Assembly (NCBI RefSeq): GCF_004323735.1
Contig: NZ_CP036455.1
Location: 5,637,101-5,701,100 of the forward strand
Direction of reading: 5' to 3'
Length of the DNA stretch: 64,000 bases
DNA from: Streptomonospora litoralis
GTDB taxonomy: Bacteria; Actinomycetota; Actinomycetes; Streptosporangiales; Streptosporangiaceae
The notes under the pieces are model-generated. The model worked only from the letters and a program-made list of their open reading frames with translations, was not told the origin of the DNA and ran no database searches. The translations under genes and the position numbers were made by a program. Positions 17,321-26,411 of this stretch are shown here, piece after piece. Positions within the stretch are counted from its first letter, which is position 1; each line of letters opens with the position of its first letter.

Positions 17321-17617
17321 CCGCTCTTCGGCGGTCGCGGTGGGCGGGGACTCAGAGGAGCGCGCTCGGGGGGCGCAGTCGCGTCTTCGGGCCGACTTCG
17401 CGGACTGTTTCACGGCAGGGCCTCTTCTCGGACTGCGGAGACTCACCGGAATCGCCGCGCCGCCGGCTGTGGCGAGTCCGGAATGCGCACGCGCGTCGGC
17501 CGGGCGCGCCCCAGTGCCCCGGGACACGGGGGTGCGCCCGCCCAATGGGTGGAAACCGCAAGGTGGAGACCGTCTGCGCGTCACAGGCACCCCGCGCAAT
17601 CCGGTAGAGTCGTCTGC

Positions 17618-17702
17618 GGAGGATTCGCTCAGAGGCCTAGAGCGCGCGCTTGGAAAGCGCGTTGGGGGCAACCCCTCACGAGTTCGAATCTCGTATCCTC
17701 CG
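17618..17702 (+). tRNA. tRNA-Ser(GGA)
   Basis: An 85-nt class II tRNA: acceptor stem GGAGGAT/ATCCTCC, anticodon loop TTGGAAA with anticodon GGA, a long variable arm (TTGGGGGCAACCCCTCA region) and T-arm with GTTCGAATC. Discriminator G; CCA is not encoded. A TAGAGT -10 element lies at 17605-17610. Confidence 0.97.
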
Positions 17703-18068
17703 CCGCCTCTACGCAGGCAGTACGAAGGCCCCGACCGGGTGCGCGGTCGGGGCCTTCGTCGTTTCCGCGGGTCGTGGCCCGCGGCCGGGTTCCGTCGACG
17801 CAGTCGGCCGGGGATCGGCGGTCCTGCTCTCCAGGGGCCGACGACGACGCCGAGCGCGCGGCTCTGCGGAACGGCTCCAGATCTCCCACCGCAGGACCGG
17901 CCGGAACCGCAGCGCCCCCGGTGACCCGGGAGCGGGGCCGCGCCTCCTCCCTGGCCGCATCCGGACGGTTTGTTTCGCCCGAATGCTCCCGGGGAGGGGG
18001 AGAACACCGCCGGCGGCCCGCTTCCCTCGGCGGTCGTGTGGTCCCCCAACACCGCGAGGAGGGTCGGG
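17703..18068. other. Gene-free spacer between tRNA-Ser(GGA) and ABC exporter genes
   Basis: Apart from the tRNA terminator at 17722-17765 and the ribosome site of the exporter gene near 18054-18062, nothing is recognised. There is no integrase gene and no repeated tRNA 3' end. Confidence 0.5.
17722..17765 (+). terminator. Terminator of tRNA-Ser(GGA)
   Basis: GAAGGCCCCGACC and GGTCGGGGCCTTC pair around an eight-base loop, followed by GTCGTTT. It begins 20 bases after the tRNA. Confidence 0.88.
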
Positions 18069-19034
18069 ATGCACGACAGTCTCGTGCTGGATCGTGTAAC
18101 CAGGCACTACAAACAGGTAAGGGCGCTCGACGCGCTGTCGATGACCGTGGGCGGCGGCGAGCTGTTCGGGTTCGTCGGCGGCAACGGCGCCGGCAAGACC
18201 ACAGCCATGCGCATCGTGCTCGGGGTACTGGCCGCCGACAGCGGAACCGTGTACTGGCGCGGCCGCCCGCTCGATCTGGCGGCGCGCCGCCGGATCGGCT
18301 ACATGCCCGAAGAACGGGGGCTTTACCCCAAGATGGGCGCCCGCGAACAGCTCGTCCACTTCGCCCGGTTGCACGGCGTCGATCCCGCCGGCGCCCGGCG
18401 CCGCGCCGACCACTGGCTGGAGCGGTTCGGACTGGCCGACCGCGCCCGCGACGAGGTCGCCAACCTCAGCCTGGGCAACCAGCAGCGCGTGCAACTCGCC
18501 GCCGCGCTGGTGCACGACCCTGTCCTGCTGGTGCTGGACGAGCCTTTCTCCGGGCTGGATCCGGCGGCGGTGGACGAGATGAGCGCGGTGCTGCGGGAGC
18601 GCGCGGCCGAGGGAGCGCCCGTTCTGTTCTCCAGCCACCACCTGGAACTCGTCGAGCGGTTGTGCGACCGCATCGGCATCATCAAGGAGGGGGCGCTGGT
18701 CGCCGAAGGCACCGTCGAGGAGTTGCGCAGCGGCGGACCGCGGCGCTACGCGGTCCGCGTCGAGCCCGGCGAGGCGCAGGGCAATTGGGTCGAGCGGGTA
18801 CCGGGGGCGCGCGCCGTCGGGGACGACCAAGGCGCCGTCATCGTCGAACTGCCCGGCGGCACCGACGACCAGGACCTGCTCCGCGCTGCCCTGGCGGCCG
18901 GGCCCGTCCGCTCGTTCACCCCGCACCTGCCCCGGCTGGCCGAGCTGTACCGCGAGACAGTGGAACCGGTCCGCGGCGGATCCGCCGCGGACACCGCCGA
19001 CGCCGCCCCCGCAGCGGAGAGGAGCGCGGTATGA
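18069..19034 (+). CDS. ABC exporter ATP-binding protein (NatA-like)
   Basis: The 321-residue ATPase has Walker A GGNGAGKTT (near residue 38), the signature LSLGNQQRVQLAAAL (near 137), Walker B LLVLDEPFSGLDP and the H-loop FSSHHLE. A C-terminal domain of about 100 residues follows, as in NatA-type exporter ATPases (DUF4162-like). It powers the membrane protein encoded next; substrates of such pairs include sodium and toxic compounds and are not predictable here. The ATG has GAGGAGGGT upstream. Its stop overlaps the next start by four bases (ATGA). Confidence 0.92.
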   Translation: MHDSLVLDRVTRHYKQVRALDALSMTVGGGELFGFVGGNGAGKTTAMRIVLGVLAADSGTVYWRGRPLDLAARRRIGYMPEERGLYPKMGAREQLVHFARLHGVDPAGARRRADHWLERFGLADRARDEVANLSLGNQQRVQLAAALVHDPVLLVLDEPFSGLDPAAVDEMSAVLRERAAEGAPVLFSSHHLELVERLCDRIGIIKEGALVAEGTVEELRSGGPRRYAVRVEPGEAQGNWVERVPGARAVGDDQGAVIVELPGGTDDQDLLRAALAAGPVRSFTPHLPRLAELYRETVEPVRGGSAADTADAAPAAERSAV

Positions 19035-20314
19035 GCACCGAAGACATCCGGCGGAGCGGATCCGGGCCGGAGGCGGAGACGGAGACACCGGATGCGAGTG
19101 GTGCGCAACCGGGCTCCGGGCAGGCGGTGTGGCTGGTCGCCCGCCGCGAGATGGTGACCCGGGTACGCAGCAAGGCCTTTCTCTTCGGCACACTCGGGAT
19201 GGTCGTGGCGATCCTGCTGATCGCCGCGGTTCCGATGGTCGCCGGTCTGCTCTTCGGCGGCGACGGCGGTGCGCGGGTGGCGGCCGCGCCGCAGGTCCGG
19301 CCGATCCTGCAGCAGGCGGTCGAAGGCAGCGCCGACTCCCCCGGCAGCCCGATCGAGGCGGCGCAGTGGCAGGGCCGTGCGCAGGCCGAGGAAGCCGTGC
19401 GCGCGGGAGAGCTCGACGCCGCGCTGGTCTCGGGTGAGGACGGACCGGTCATGCTGGTCGACGGGACACCCGACCCCGCCTTGGCCCGCGCGCTCGACGA
19501 GGCCTACGCCCGGCACAGCACCGCCGAGGCCCTCCAGGGCTCCGGCGCCGACACCAGCACCGTCCAGCAGGCCATGTCCGCCTCGGTCGGTGTGGACACC
19601 CTCGGCGGCGCCGGGGACACCCAGGCGTTCCTCGCCCGGATGGTGGTCGGCTACGCGCTGACCTTCCTGCTCTACCTGTCCATCCTGACGTTCGGCGTCT
19701 ACGTCGCCCAGGGGGTGGTCGAGGAGAAGGCGAGCCGCGTCGTCGAGCTGATGCTGGCGGCGGTGCGGCCCTGGCAGCTGCTCTTCGGCAAGGTCCTGGG
19801 GATCGGCGCACTGGGCCTGGCCCAGGTCGGTGTGGTGCTGGTGGCGGGGGTCGGCGTCGCGGCGCTCACGGACTACCTGTCCGACCTGCCGGTGTCCTTC
19901 ACCCTGCTGGCGATCAGCCTGGTGGCCTGGTTCGTGCTGGGCTATCTGTTCTTCGCGACGATGCTGGCGGCCTCGGCGTCGCTCGTCTCGCGCCAGGAGG
20001 ATGTGCAGTCGGCCATCCAGCCGGTGATCCTGATCATCGCGGTCCCGCTGGTCGTGACCATGATGACGATCACGGGCGGCGGCGGAGTCGCCGTCGACGT
20101 GTTGGCGGTGCTGCCGCCGTTCTCCCCATTCATGATGCCCATGCGGCTGGCCATGGGCGAGGCGGCGCTGTGGCAGAACGTCCTGGCTCTAGCGATCCTG
20201 GCCGCCGCACTGGCGGGCATGGTGTGGCTGGCGGCGCGCATCTACAGCGGCGCGGTGCTGGGCACCGGCGGCAAGATCAAGGCCAAGGACGCCTTCCGCG
20301 CGGGTTCCCGATAG
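19031..20314 (+). CDS. ABC exporter permease (NatB-like)
   Basis: The 427-residue membrane protein has a hydrophilic N-terminus, a first helix (FGTLGMVVAILLIAAVPMVA), a large extracytoplasmic region (about 75-205), and then five helices, the usual ABC2 permease plan. RVVELMLAAVRPWQLLFGKV, between membrane segments, is the conserved coupling region of the family. It is translationally coupled to the ATPase gene before it. The pair forms a complete exporter; substrate unknown. A hairpin follows at 20391. Confidence 0.9.
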   Translation: MSTEDIRRSGSGPEAETETPDASGAQPGSGQAVWLVARREMVTRVRSKAFLFGTLGMVVAILLIAAVPMVAGLLFGGDGGARVAAAPQVRPILQQAVEGSADSPGSPIEAAQWQGRAQAEEAVRAGELDAALVSGEDGPVMLVDGTPDPALARALDEAYARHSTAEALQGSGADTSTVQQAMSASVGVDTLGGAGDTQAFLARMVVGYALTFLLYLSILTFGVYVAQGVVEEKASRVVELMLAAVRPWQLLFGKVLGIGALGLAQVGVVLVAGVGVAALTDYLSDLPVSFTLLAISLVAWFVLGYLFFATMLAASASLVSRQEDVQSAIQPVILIIAVPLVVTMMTITGGGGVAVDVLAVLPPFSPFMMPMRLAMGEAALWQNVLALAILAAALAGMVWLAARIYSGAVLGTGGKIKAKDAFRAGSR

Positions 20315-20390
20315 CGGTTGCGCCACGGCTGGTTCGGATGGGTCGGCGACGCGGCGGCCGCAGGCCTACCGGAAAACCCTTCGGATCGGG

Positions 20391-20420
20391 CCGGCTCAGG
20401 GAGGCGCCACCTGAGGCCGG
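20391..20420. terminator. Hairpin between convergent genes
   Basis: CCGGCTCAGG and CCTGAGGCCGG pair with one bulged base around GAGGCGCCA. It lies between the exporter operon and the toxin-antitoxin genes. Confidence 0.55.
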
Positions 20421-20435
20421 ACCCTCACCGGTATT

Positions 20436-20753
20436 CTAACCGACAGTGATGCTATCGTCACCGAAGCGCGCCACGATCGCGATTTCGCCGCCGAGAGCTT
20501 CGACGTAGCTGCGGACAGTGGCAATCTCCGAGCGATCCAGCTCGCCTCGTTCGATGCGTGAGACCCGGGACTGAGACACTCCGAGTGTGTGCGCCAGAGC
20601 ACTCTGGTCGATCCCGTAAGCCTGGCGGATCTCGGCCAGGCGATACGCCCTGGTTTCGGCGCGCAGCCGAGCACCGATGGTTTCGATGCGGTCGGCGTCG
20701 AGTCCGCCTTCCTCGACTGCTGCGGCCCGGACGTCCTTCCAGTTGTGCGCCAT
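20436..20753 (-). CDS. HigA-like XRE antitoxin
   Basis: The 105-residue protein carries an XRE helix-turn-helix (about 45-95; DQSALAHTLGVSQSRVSRIE is the typical HigA-type segment) after an N-terminal helical region that includes VRAAAVEEGGLDADRIE. Such proteins neutralise HigB-type RNase toxins and repress their own operon. GAGAGGG precedes the ATG. It starts five bases after the stop of the restored toxin frame, giving the toxin-first order of higBA operons. The antitoxin reads intact although the toxin does not. Confidence 0.87.
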   Translation of the reverse strand: MAHNWKDVRAAAVEEGGLDADRIETIGARLRAETRAYRLAEIRQAYGIDQSALAHTLGVSQSRVSRIERGELDRSEIATVRSYVEALGGEIAIVARFGDDSITVG

Positions 20754-20758
20754 AGTGA

Positions 20759-21132
20759 TCAATCCCTCTCCGACTCGTAGCCACCTTCCAGCCAACGCTG
20801 ATACCGCAATTCGGCTAGCGGGATACTCTCCGCATACCACGACTGCCATTTCCGGTCTTGTCGCCGGCCACGAGCAAAACTGCCTGCCTTTCGGGATCGA
20901 AGACGAACAGCGCTCGGACCTCGGTGCATCCGGCAGACCCCGGGCGGAGCTCCTTCAGGTTGTGAACGCTCGTGCCCTTGATCCCGTCGACCAGCGGACG
21001 CCCCAGCGTCGGACCGGACAACTCCAGCTGGTCGATCCCAGCCGCGACGAGTTCAGCCGTCTTGGAATCATCGACTACCAACTTCATGAACCACTCGTTG
21101 ACCTCCTCGACCAGGATGACGCTCCAACTCAC
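20759..21132 (-). pseudogene. HigB-like toxin, disrupted by a frameshift
   Basis: The gene encodes a phage Gp49-like HigB toxin, a ribosome-dependent mRNA interferase family: EEVNEWFMKL, GRPLVDGIKGTSVHNLKELR and VRALFVFDPERQAVLLVAGDK are family-typical. After GDKTG the frame is lost: it runs into a stop at 20815 as NGSRGMRRVSR. One base on, the expected end WQSWYAESIPLAELRYQRWL continues to a stop at 20759. The break lies in GGAAATGG (20846-20853), where one missing A would restore G-K-W. The lost C-terminal segment is conserved in the family, so activity is doubtful. The GTG start almost coincides with the predicted transcription start. Confidence 0.82.
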
Positions 21133-21138
21133 CCCTCG

Positions 21139-21167
21139 ACTATGACGTAAGTGTTCTATGACATCAA
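21139..21167 (-). promoter_or_regulatory. Promoter/operator of the toxin-antitoxin operon
   Basis: On the minus strand TTGATG (21162-21167), a 17-base spacer and CATAGT (21139-21144) form a sigma70-like promoter. Transcription would start at about the GTG codon, giving a leaderless mRNA. GTCATAG occurs twice across the -35 to -10 interval and may be the antitoxin operator. Confidence 0.5.
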
Positions 21168-21363
21168 CGTTCTAAACCAGGGGCTTCTTCCCGGTGTGCA
21201 CCGCCGCCGAGCTCTCACGGGTCGCGGGGCGGTGCGGCCGTTCCGTGCAGCGCGGGCGTGCCGATGGTGCGATGCGTGCGCTTGGGGCTCGGGCCGGAGG
21301 TTCTCGGCGAGACTTCCCGATCGACGGGTACCGACGGCACGGGAGGCCACCATTTCCGCGAGC

Positions 21364-22644
21364 ATGTCCGACTCCGCTGGAGCGACCGGAGCGGCCGCAT
21401 CCCTCTTCGCCGATCTCGACCGGCGCGCCGCCGCGCTCGAACCCTTCTACGAGGACCTGCACCGCAACCCGGAGCTCGCCTTCCGCGAGACCCGCACCGC
21501 CGGTCTCGGCGCACAGCGGCTGGAGGCGGCCGGGTACGCGGTAACGACGGGCATCGGCGGCACCGGGGTCGTCGGCGTGCTGTCCAACGGCGCGGGGCCG
21601 GTGGTGCTGCTGCGGGCCGACATGGACGGCCTGCCGGTGCGCGAGGACAGCGGGCTGGCCTACGCCTCCACCGCCACCGGCGAGTGGAACGGCTCCCAGG
21701 TCCCGGTGATGCACGCCTGCGGCCATGACGTGCACGTCGCCTGCCTGATCGGGGCGGCCGAGCTGCTGGCCGACCGGCGCGACGCCTGGAGTGGGACGGT
21801 GGTGGCGCTGCTGCAGCCCGCCGAGGAGACCGGCGAGGGCGCCCGCGCCATGCTCGACGACGGCCTCTACGACCGCGTCCCGATGCCCGACGCCGTGCTC
21901 GCCCAGCATGTGACCCCGCTGGCCGCCGGTCATCTGGCGTTCTGCGCCGGCGCGTTCATGGCCGCCTCCGACCAGCTGCGCATCACCTTCCGGGGCCGCG
22001 GCGGACACGGCTCGCGGCCCGAGGCCGCGGTCGACCCGGTGCTGATGGCGGCGGCGTTCGTGCAGCGCGTGCAGGCGGTCGTCTCGCGCGAGACCACGCC
22101 GGGAGAGCGCGTGGTGGTCACGGTCGGTTCCATCACCGCCGGCGACACCCCCAACGTCATCCCCGAGGAGGCCGTGGCGCTGCTCAACCTGCGCAGCTTC
22201 GACCCCGGTGTGCGCGAGCGGGCGCTGGCCTCGATCGACCGCATCGCGGCCGCCGAGGCCCAGGCGTCCGGTGCGCCGCACCCGCCGCAGACCGAGCACA
22301 TCGGCAGCTTCCCTGTGGGCCACAACGACGACGACGCTGTCGAGGCGGTCAACGCGGCCTTCCGGCGCGAGTTCGGCGCCGAGCACCTGCACCGGCTCGA
22401 CCCGGCCACCGGCAGCGAAGACGTGGGCCACCTGGCAGAGGCAGCCGGAGCCCCGATGTACTACTGGTGGCTGGGCGGCTGGGAGCCCGCCGAGTTCGCC
22501 CGCCTGCACGCCGCGGGCCGCGCGGCGCTCGAACTGCCCGCCAACCACTCGCCGCGCTTCGCCCCCCTCAAGCGGCCCACCCTGGACACCGGGGTGCGGG
22601 CGCTGGTCACCGCCGCGCTCAGCCGGTTGACGGCAGAGCGCTGA
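21364..22644 (+). CDS. M20D family amidohydrolase (N-acyl amino acid hydrolase-like)
   Basis: The 426-residue metalloenzyme belongs to the IAA-amino acid/N-acetyl amino acid hydrolase branch. Metal-ligand motifs are RADMDGLPV (near 80), HACGHDVH (His117, Cys119, His121), PAEETGEGA (near 155) and GSEDVGHLAE near the C-terminus. DLHRNPELAFRE at the N-terminus is typical. It should release amino acids from N-acylated forms in the cytoplasm. The ATG at 21364 begins just before the conserved region. It converges with the AsnC-type regulator (26-base overlap of gene ends), and a peptide-uptake operon lies beyond, suggesting a joint role in amino-acid scavenging. Confidence 0.9.
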   Translation: MSDSAGATGAAASLFADLDRRAAALEPFYEDLHRNPELAFRETRTAGLGAQRLEAAGYAVTTGIGGTGVVGVLSNGAGPVVLLRADMDGLPVREDSGLAYASTATGEWNGSQVPVMHACGHDVHVACLIGAAELLADRRDAWSGTVVALLQPAEETGEGARAMLDDGLYDRVPMPDAVLAQHVTPLAAGHLAFCAGAFMAASDQLRITFRGRGGHGSRPEAAVDPVLMAAAFVQRVQAVVSRETTPGERVVVTVGSITAGDTPNVIPEEAVALLNLRSFDPGVRERALASIDRIAAAEAQASGAPHPPQTEHIGSFPVGHNDDDAVEAVNAAFRREFGAEHLHRLDPATGSEDVGHLAEAAGAPMYYWWLGGWEPAEFARLHAAGRAALELPANHSPRFAPLKRPTLDTGVRALVTAALSRLTAER

Positions 22645-23659
22645 GGCCCTCGCCCGCTTCTGCGGGCTCGGCCCAGACGTCCATCGGCACGTGGCCGACG
22701 CCTCTGCCGTCGGCCCCGATCAACCGGCCCATCCGCTTGACCTGCCGAACGGTCACGAGCCGGTCCTGCACGACCGCGCCGGGGTGCGCCTCGGCCAGCC
22801 GGCGCTCCCACTCGTGCAGATCCTCCAGCCGGTGCAGCCACAGCACGGCGGCGGCGTTGGCCCGCCCGGCCGTCGTCGCGGCCATGCGGGTCTCCGGCAT
22901 GGCGGTCAGGTCGGCACACACCCCGTGCACCTCTCCGGCGGGCACCCCCAGCCAGACCGTGACGAGCACCGGCCAGCCGGCGACCGAGGAGGCGGTGTCG
23001 CAGCGCAGCACGAGCCGCTGGGTGGCCAGTAGCTCGGCGAGCCGCCGGCGCAGTGTGTTGGCCGGAATGCCGGTGCGCCGACTCAGCTGCGCGTAGGGCA
23101 TCCGCCCGTCCTCGCCCAGCGCAAGCATGACCTCCCGCTCCCCAGCGAGGCTGCGCACGGGGCGGCGCCCGTCGCGGGCGGACCCGCCGATCGCGCTCTG
23201 CTGGCCGCGGTCCAGCGCGTCCAACCGCCAATGGCTGCCGTCGCTGGCGGTGCGGGCGACCGGAGTCAGCCGGACGGCGCGCACCCCGGGCACCGCCGCC
23301 GCCACGTCCATCGCGTAGACCGACAGGGCCTGGGTGCTCACCGCCGCGGCGGTGACCAGGACGCTGTACTCGCCGCTGACGATCTCCACGTTGAGAGCGT
23401 GCGGGTGCCGCGCCAACCGTTCGGCGACCGATGTGACACCGCCCGCCCGGCAGGCCACCTCGATGAAGGCCATCGCACCCGTAGGCACCGCGGGCGGGCC
23501 CGGATAGCAGGTCACCCACGCCTCGCCGTCGGCGCTCAGCCGCGCCCAGCGGCGGGACAGCGTCGATGGGTCGGTCTCCAAGGGCTCCGCCAGCTCCGCC
23601 CAGGAGGCGCGGGGGGAGAGTTGGACGGCGTTGATCAGCGCGAGGTCGAGTTCGTCCAT
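22619..23659 (-). CDS. Lrp/AsnC family regulator with duplicated module
   Basis: The 346-residue protein is about twice the normal Lrp length and contains two modules. The first has a helix-turn-helix (about 3-50, DLALINAVQLSPRASWAELA) and a RAM-type ligand-binding region (to about 150). The second repeats this (EREVMLALGEDGRMPYAQLS, then a ferredoxin-like region to about 320). Double-module AsnC regulators are common in actinobacteria and typically sense an amino acid. The ATG at 23659 fits the conserved start. It diverges from the peptide ABC operon and converges on the M20D gene, so it is the natural candidate regulator of both. Confidence 0.88.
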   Translation of the reverse strand: MDELDLALINAVQLSPRASWAELAEPLETDPSTLSRRWARLSADGEAWVTCYPGPPAVPTGAMAFIEVACRAGGVTSVAERLARHPHALNVEIVSGEYSVLVTAAAVSTQALSVYAMDVAAAVPGVRAVRLTPVARTASDGSHWRLDALDRGQQSAIGGSARDGRRPVRSLAGEREVMLALGEDGRMPYAQLSRRTGIPANTLRRRLAELLATQRLVLRCDTASSVAGWPVLVTVWLGVPAGEVHGVCADLTAMPETRMAATTAGRANAAAVLWLHRLEDLHEWERRLAEAHPGAVVQDRLVTVRQVKRMGRLIGADGRGVGHVPMDVWAEPAEAGEGLSALPSTG

Positions 23660-23689
23660 GTGTGGCCGATCTGTGCGTGAACATGCGTG

Positions 23690-23699
23690 TAATCGATTA
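23690..23699. promoter_or_regulatory. Candidate AsnC-type operator
   Basis: TAATCGATTA, a perfect palindrome and the most AT-rich part of the 157-bp spacer, lies between the divergent regulator and transporter genes. Assignment rests on position only. Confidence 0.4.
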
Positions 23700-23816
23700 T
23701 TTCCGGCATCTGGCCGCTTTTCTGTGCAGGTTAGCGATCCTGGCCGTGTCCAGCCAGGGGGCGGGCGGGACGCACGACACATCCCGGAAGCGCACTGCGG
23801 ACGCAGGGAGGATCCC

Positions 23817-25364
23817 TTGAGCGGAACCCGATACCGGACCGGAACGGCGGCCGTGCTCGGCATGGCCGTGCTGGCGGCGACCGCCTGTACGACCGGCGGC
23901 ACAGGAGCAGGCGGAGCGGGCACCGCCGACGGGACGGTGCGGCTCGCGGTGTCCGGCGACGCCACCACCTTCGACCCCGCGCGCGGCAACGCGTCCACCG
24001 ACTACGAGTTCGCCCGCCTGGCCTACGACACACTGCTGAGCTTCGACACCGACGGGGAACTGGTGCCGGGGCTCGCGAAGTCGTGGGAGAACACGCCGAC
24101 CGAGGCGACGTTCACCCTGCGCGACGGCGTGACCTGCTCCAACGGCGAGAAGCTGACCGCCACCATGGTCGCGGACACGCTGCGGCACATCGCCGACCCC
24201 GAAACCGGCTCGTCGGCCCGCTACCTGGTGTTCGGCCCGCACGAGCCGACCATCACCGCCGACGACGAAGCGGGCAAGGTCACCATCGAGCTGGACGGCC
24301 CGTGGTCGGACCTGCCGGTCGGCCTGGCCGGTTCGACGGCCTCCATCACCTGCTCCGACGACCCGGAGAAACTCAACAGCGGCGGCGCCCCCGGCACGGG
24401 CCCCTACACGCTCACCGAGTCCAAGCGCGGCGCCACCTACACCTTCACCAGGCGCGACGACTACGACTGGGCGCCCGAGCACGGCGGCGGCATCTCCGGG
24501 AAGCGCCCCGAGAAGCTCGTCTACCAGGTGATCAGCAACGAGAGCACCGTCGCCAACCAACTGGAGACCGGTGCGCTGGACTACGCCACGTTCACCGGGA
24601 CCGAGGCCCAGCGCTTCACCGACGGCGACTACACCAGTCTCTCCCGGCCGACCGTGCACATGTTCCTGGTGTTCAACCAGCGCGAGGGCCGCCCCGGCGC
24701 CGACCCCGAGGTGCGCGAGGCCGCCGCGCAGGCGGTGGACCGGGCGGCGTTCGACGAGGCCACGACCGGCGGCGCGGGAACCCTGCTGACCAGCGTCATG
24801 TCCGACCGGATCCGCTGCGTGCTCGACGACGAGTCGCTGCTGACCGGACAGGACAAGCAGGCCGCCGCCGAGGGCCTCGACGGGGTGGACGTCAAACTGG
24901 TGGGCACCAACGCGGTCGCCGGCGGCAACGGCAACGAGTACGTCCGCGCCGCGCTGGAGGAAGCCGGCGCGTCGGTGGACCTGCGCAACATCGACAACGC
25001 CTCCTGGGCCACCGACGTGCTGGGCAACCAGGGCGACTGGGACATGACCGTGATGGCCGCGCTGAACTCCTCCGGAGTGCTGACACCGACCATGTCGCTG
25101 CTCTCCGGCGCCGAACCGCCGCAGGGCCGCAACTTCGCCGGCGTGCACAACGACAAGCTGGACCAGGGCTTCGCCGATGCGCTGTCCACCACCGACGCCG
25201 GCGAGAAGTGCGCCGCCTGGGAGCGCGCGCAGCGCGCGATGCTCAAGCGCCACGACGTGGTGCCGCTGTCCACGGTCGACGTCTCCTTCGTGATGGCGCC
25301 CGGGATCTCGGCGGCGGCGTTCCCCGCCGGAGTCGACACCTCCACCCTGCGGATCGAGGGCTGA
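23817..25364 (+). CDS. Peptide ABC transporter substrate-binding lipoprotein
   Basis: A family 5 extracellular solute-binding protein (515 residues) that captures oligopeptides or similar amides outside the cell. The N-terminal signal ends VLAATACTTGG, with the lipidated cysteine near residue 22. Family features are DATTFDPARGNASTDYEFARLAYDTLLSF and the late VNQREG-like and AAAQAVDRAAF segments. The TTG start is chosen because GGGAGG lies six to seven bases upstream and the longer frame has no signal-like N-terminus. It opens a five-gene operon continuing without gaps into permease and ATPase genes. Confidence 0.9.
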   Translation: MSGTRYRTGTAAVLGMAVLAATACTTGGTGAGGAGTADGTVRLAVSGDATTFDPARGNASTDYEFARLAYDTLLSFDTDGELVPGLAKSWENTPTEATFTLRDGVTCSNGEKLTATMVADTLRHIADPETGSSARYLVFGPHEPTITADDEAGKVTIELDGPWSDLPVGLAGSTASITCSDDPEKLNSGGAPGTGPYTLTESKRGATYTFTRRDDYDWAPEHGGGISGKRPEKLVYQVISNESTVANQLETGALDYATFTGTEAQRFTDGDYTSLSRPTVHMFLVFNQREGRPGADPEVREAAAQAVDRAAFDEATTGGAGTLLTSVMSDRIRCVLDDESLLTGQDKQAAAEGLDGVDVKLVGTNAVAGGNGNEYVRAALEEAGASVDLRNIDNASWATDVLGNQGDWDMTVMAALNSSGVLTPTMSLLSGAEPPQGRNFAGVHNDKLDQGFADALSTTDAGEKCAAWERAQRAMLKRHDVVPLSTVDVSFVMAPGISAAAFPAGVDTSTLRIEG

Positions 25365-25367
25365 TCC

Positions 25368-26411
25368 GTGGCCGGCTACGATCGCGCGCCGCACGGCGGC
25401 GGTGCGACCGAGGCCGCCCCCGCCGCGACGCAGGGGGCGGCCCGGCCCGCGCGCTCGCCGTGGCCGCGCTTCCTCATGCGCCGCCTGGGCGGGGTGGCCG
25501 TCGTGCTGGCCGTCCTCGTCGTCGCGACGTTCCTGCTGGTCCAGCTGGTGCCCGGCGACCCCGCACGCCAGGTGGCCGGTCCCGACGCCACCCCGCGGCA
25601 GATCGCCGCGGTCGAGCAGCGGCTGGGCCTCGACCGGCCGCCGCTGGAGCGCTTCACCTCCTACGTCGGCGGCCTTGTCACCGGCGATCTGGGCACCTCC
25701 TTCCGGACCGGCCAACCGGTCCTGGAGGTCATCGCCGGGCGGCTGCCGTTCACCGCGCAACTCGCCCTGCTGGCGGTGCTGGCGGTACTCGTGATCGCGG
25801 TGCCGCTGGGCATGGCGGTGGCGGTGGCCTGCCGGGGCGGGCGCCGCCGCCGGCTGGACACCCTGTTCTCCACCGCCACCTCGGTCTTCGGCTCAACGCC
25901 GGAGTACATCGTGGGCACCGCGCTGGTGCTGGTGTTCGCCGTCTGGCTGGGGTGGCTGCCCGCCGCGGGCGCCGCCACCGTGCCTTCGCTGCTGCTGCCG
26001 ATCGCCGCGGTGGCGCTGCCGCCGGCCTGCCATCTCTCCCGCATCGTGCGCCGCGAAGCCGCCGTCGTGCTGGAGCAGGACTACATGCGCACGGCACGCG
26101 GCAAGCGGCTGGGCGGCTGGGCGCTGTACGTCCGCCACGCGCTGCCGAATCTGCTGACCTCGGCGCTGACACTGGGCGGGCTGCTGCTGGCGGGGCTGCT
26201 GGGCGGCACCGTCATCGTCGAGTCGGTCTTCGCCTGGCCCGGCCTGGGCACCCTCGTCGTCCAGGCCATCCTGAACCGCGACTATCCCGTCATCCAGGGG
26301 ATCGTGCTGGTTATCGGCCTGCTGGCGACCCTGGTCAACCTGTTCGTCGACGTGTGCCTGGGCGTGCTGGACCCCCGGTCCCTGCACGGGCGCGGTGAGG
26401 AGGCACGATGA
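25368..26411 (+). CDS. Peptide ABC transporter permease (DppB/OppB type)
   Basis: The 347-residue membrane protein has a hydrophilic N-terminal extension of about 35 residues, then six helices. GDLGTSFRTGQPV and the cytoplasmic EAA-type loop RTARGKRLGGWALYVRHALPN, which contacts the ATPase, are typical of the OppB group. The GTG start lies three bases after the binding-protein stop; GAGGG precedes it. Its end overlaps the next gene by four bases (ATGA), so it should be made in step with the fused partner. Confidence 0.92.
   Translation: MAGYDRAPHGGGATEAAPAATQGAARPARSPWPRFLMRRLGGVAVVLAVLVVATFLLVQLVPGDPARQVAGPDATPRQIAAVEQRLGLDRPPLERFTSYVGGLVTGDLGTSFRTGQPVLEVIAGRLPFTAQLALLAVLAVLVIAVPLGMAVAVACRGGRRRRLDTLFSTATSVFGSTPEYIVGTALVLVFAVWLGWLPAAGAATVPSLLLPIAAVALPPACHLSRIVRREAAVVLEQDYMRTARGKRLGGWALYVRHALPNLLTSALTLGGLLLAGLLGGTVIVESVFAWPGLGTLVVQAILNRDYPVIQGIVLVIGLLATLVNLFVDVCLGVLDPRSLHGRGEEAR

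Noticed and set aside
17618-20314. Integrated element at tRNA-Ser(GGA)
   Set aside because: No integrase gene and no duplicated tRNA 3' end were found; the following genes look like ordinary chromosomal ABC exporter genes.
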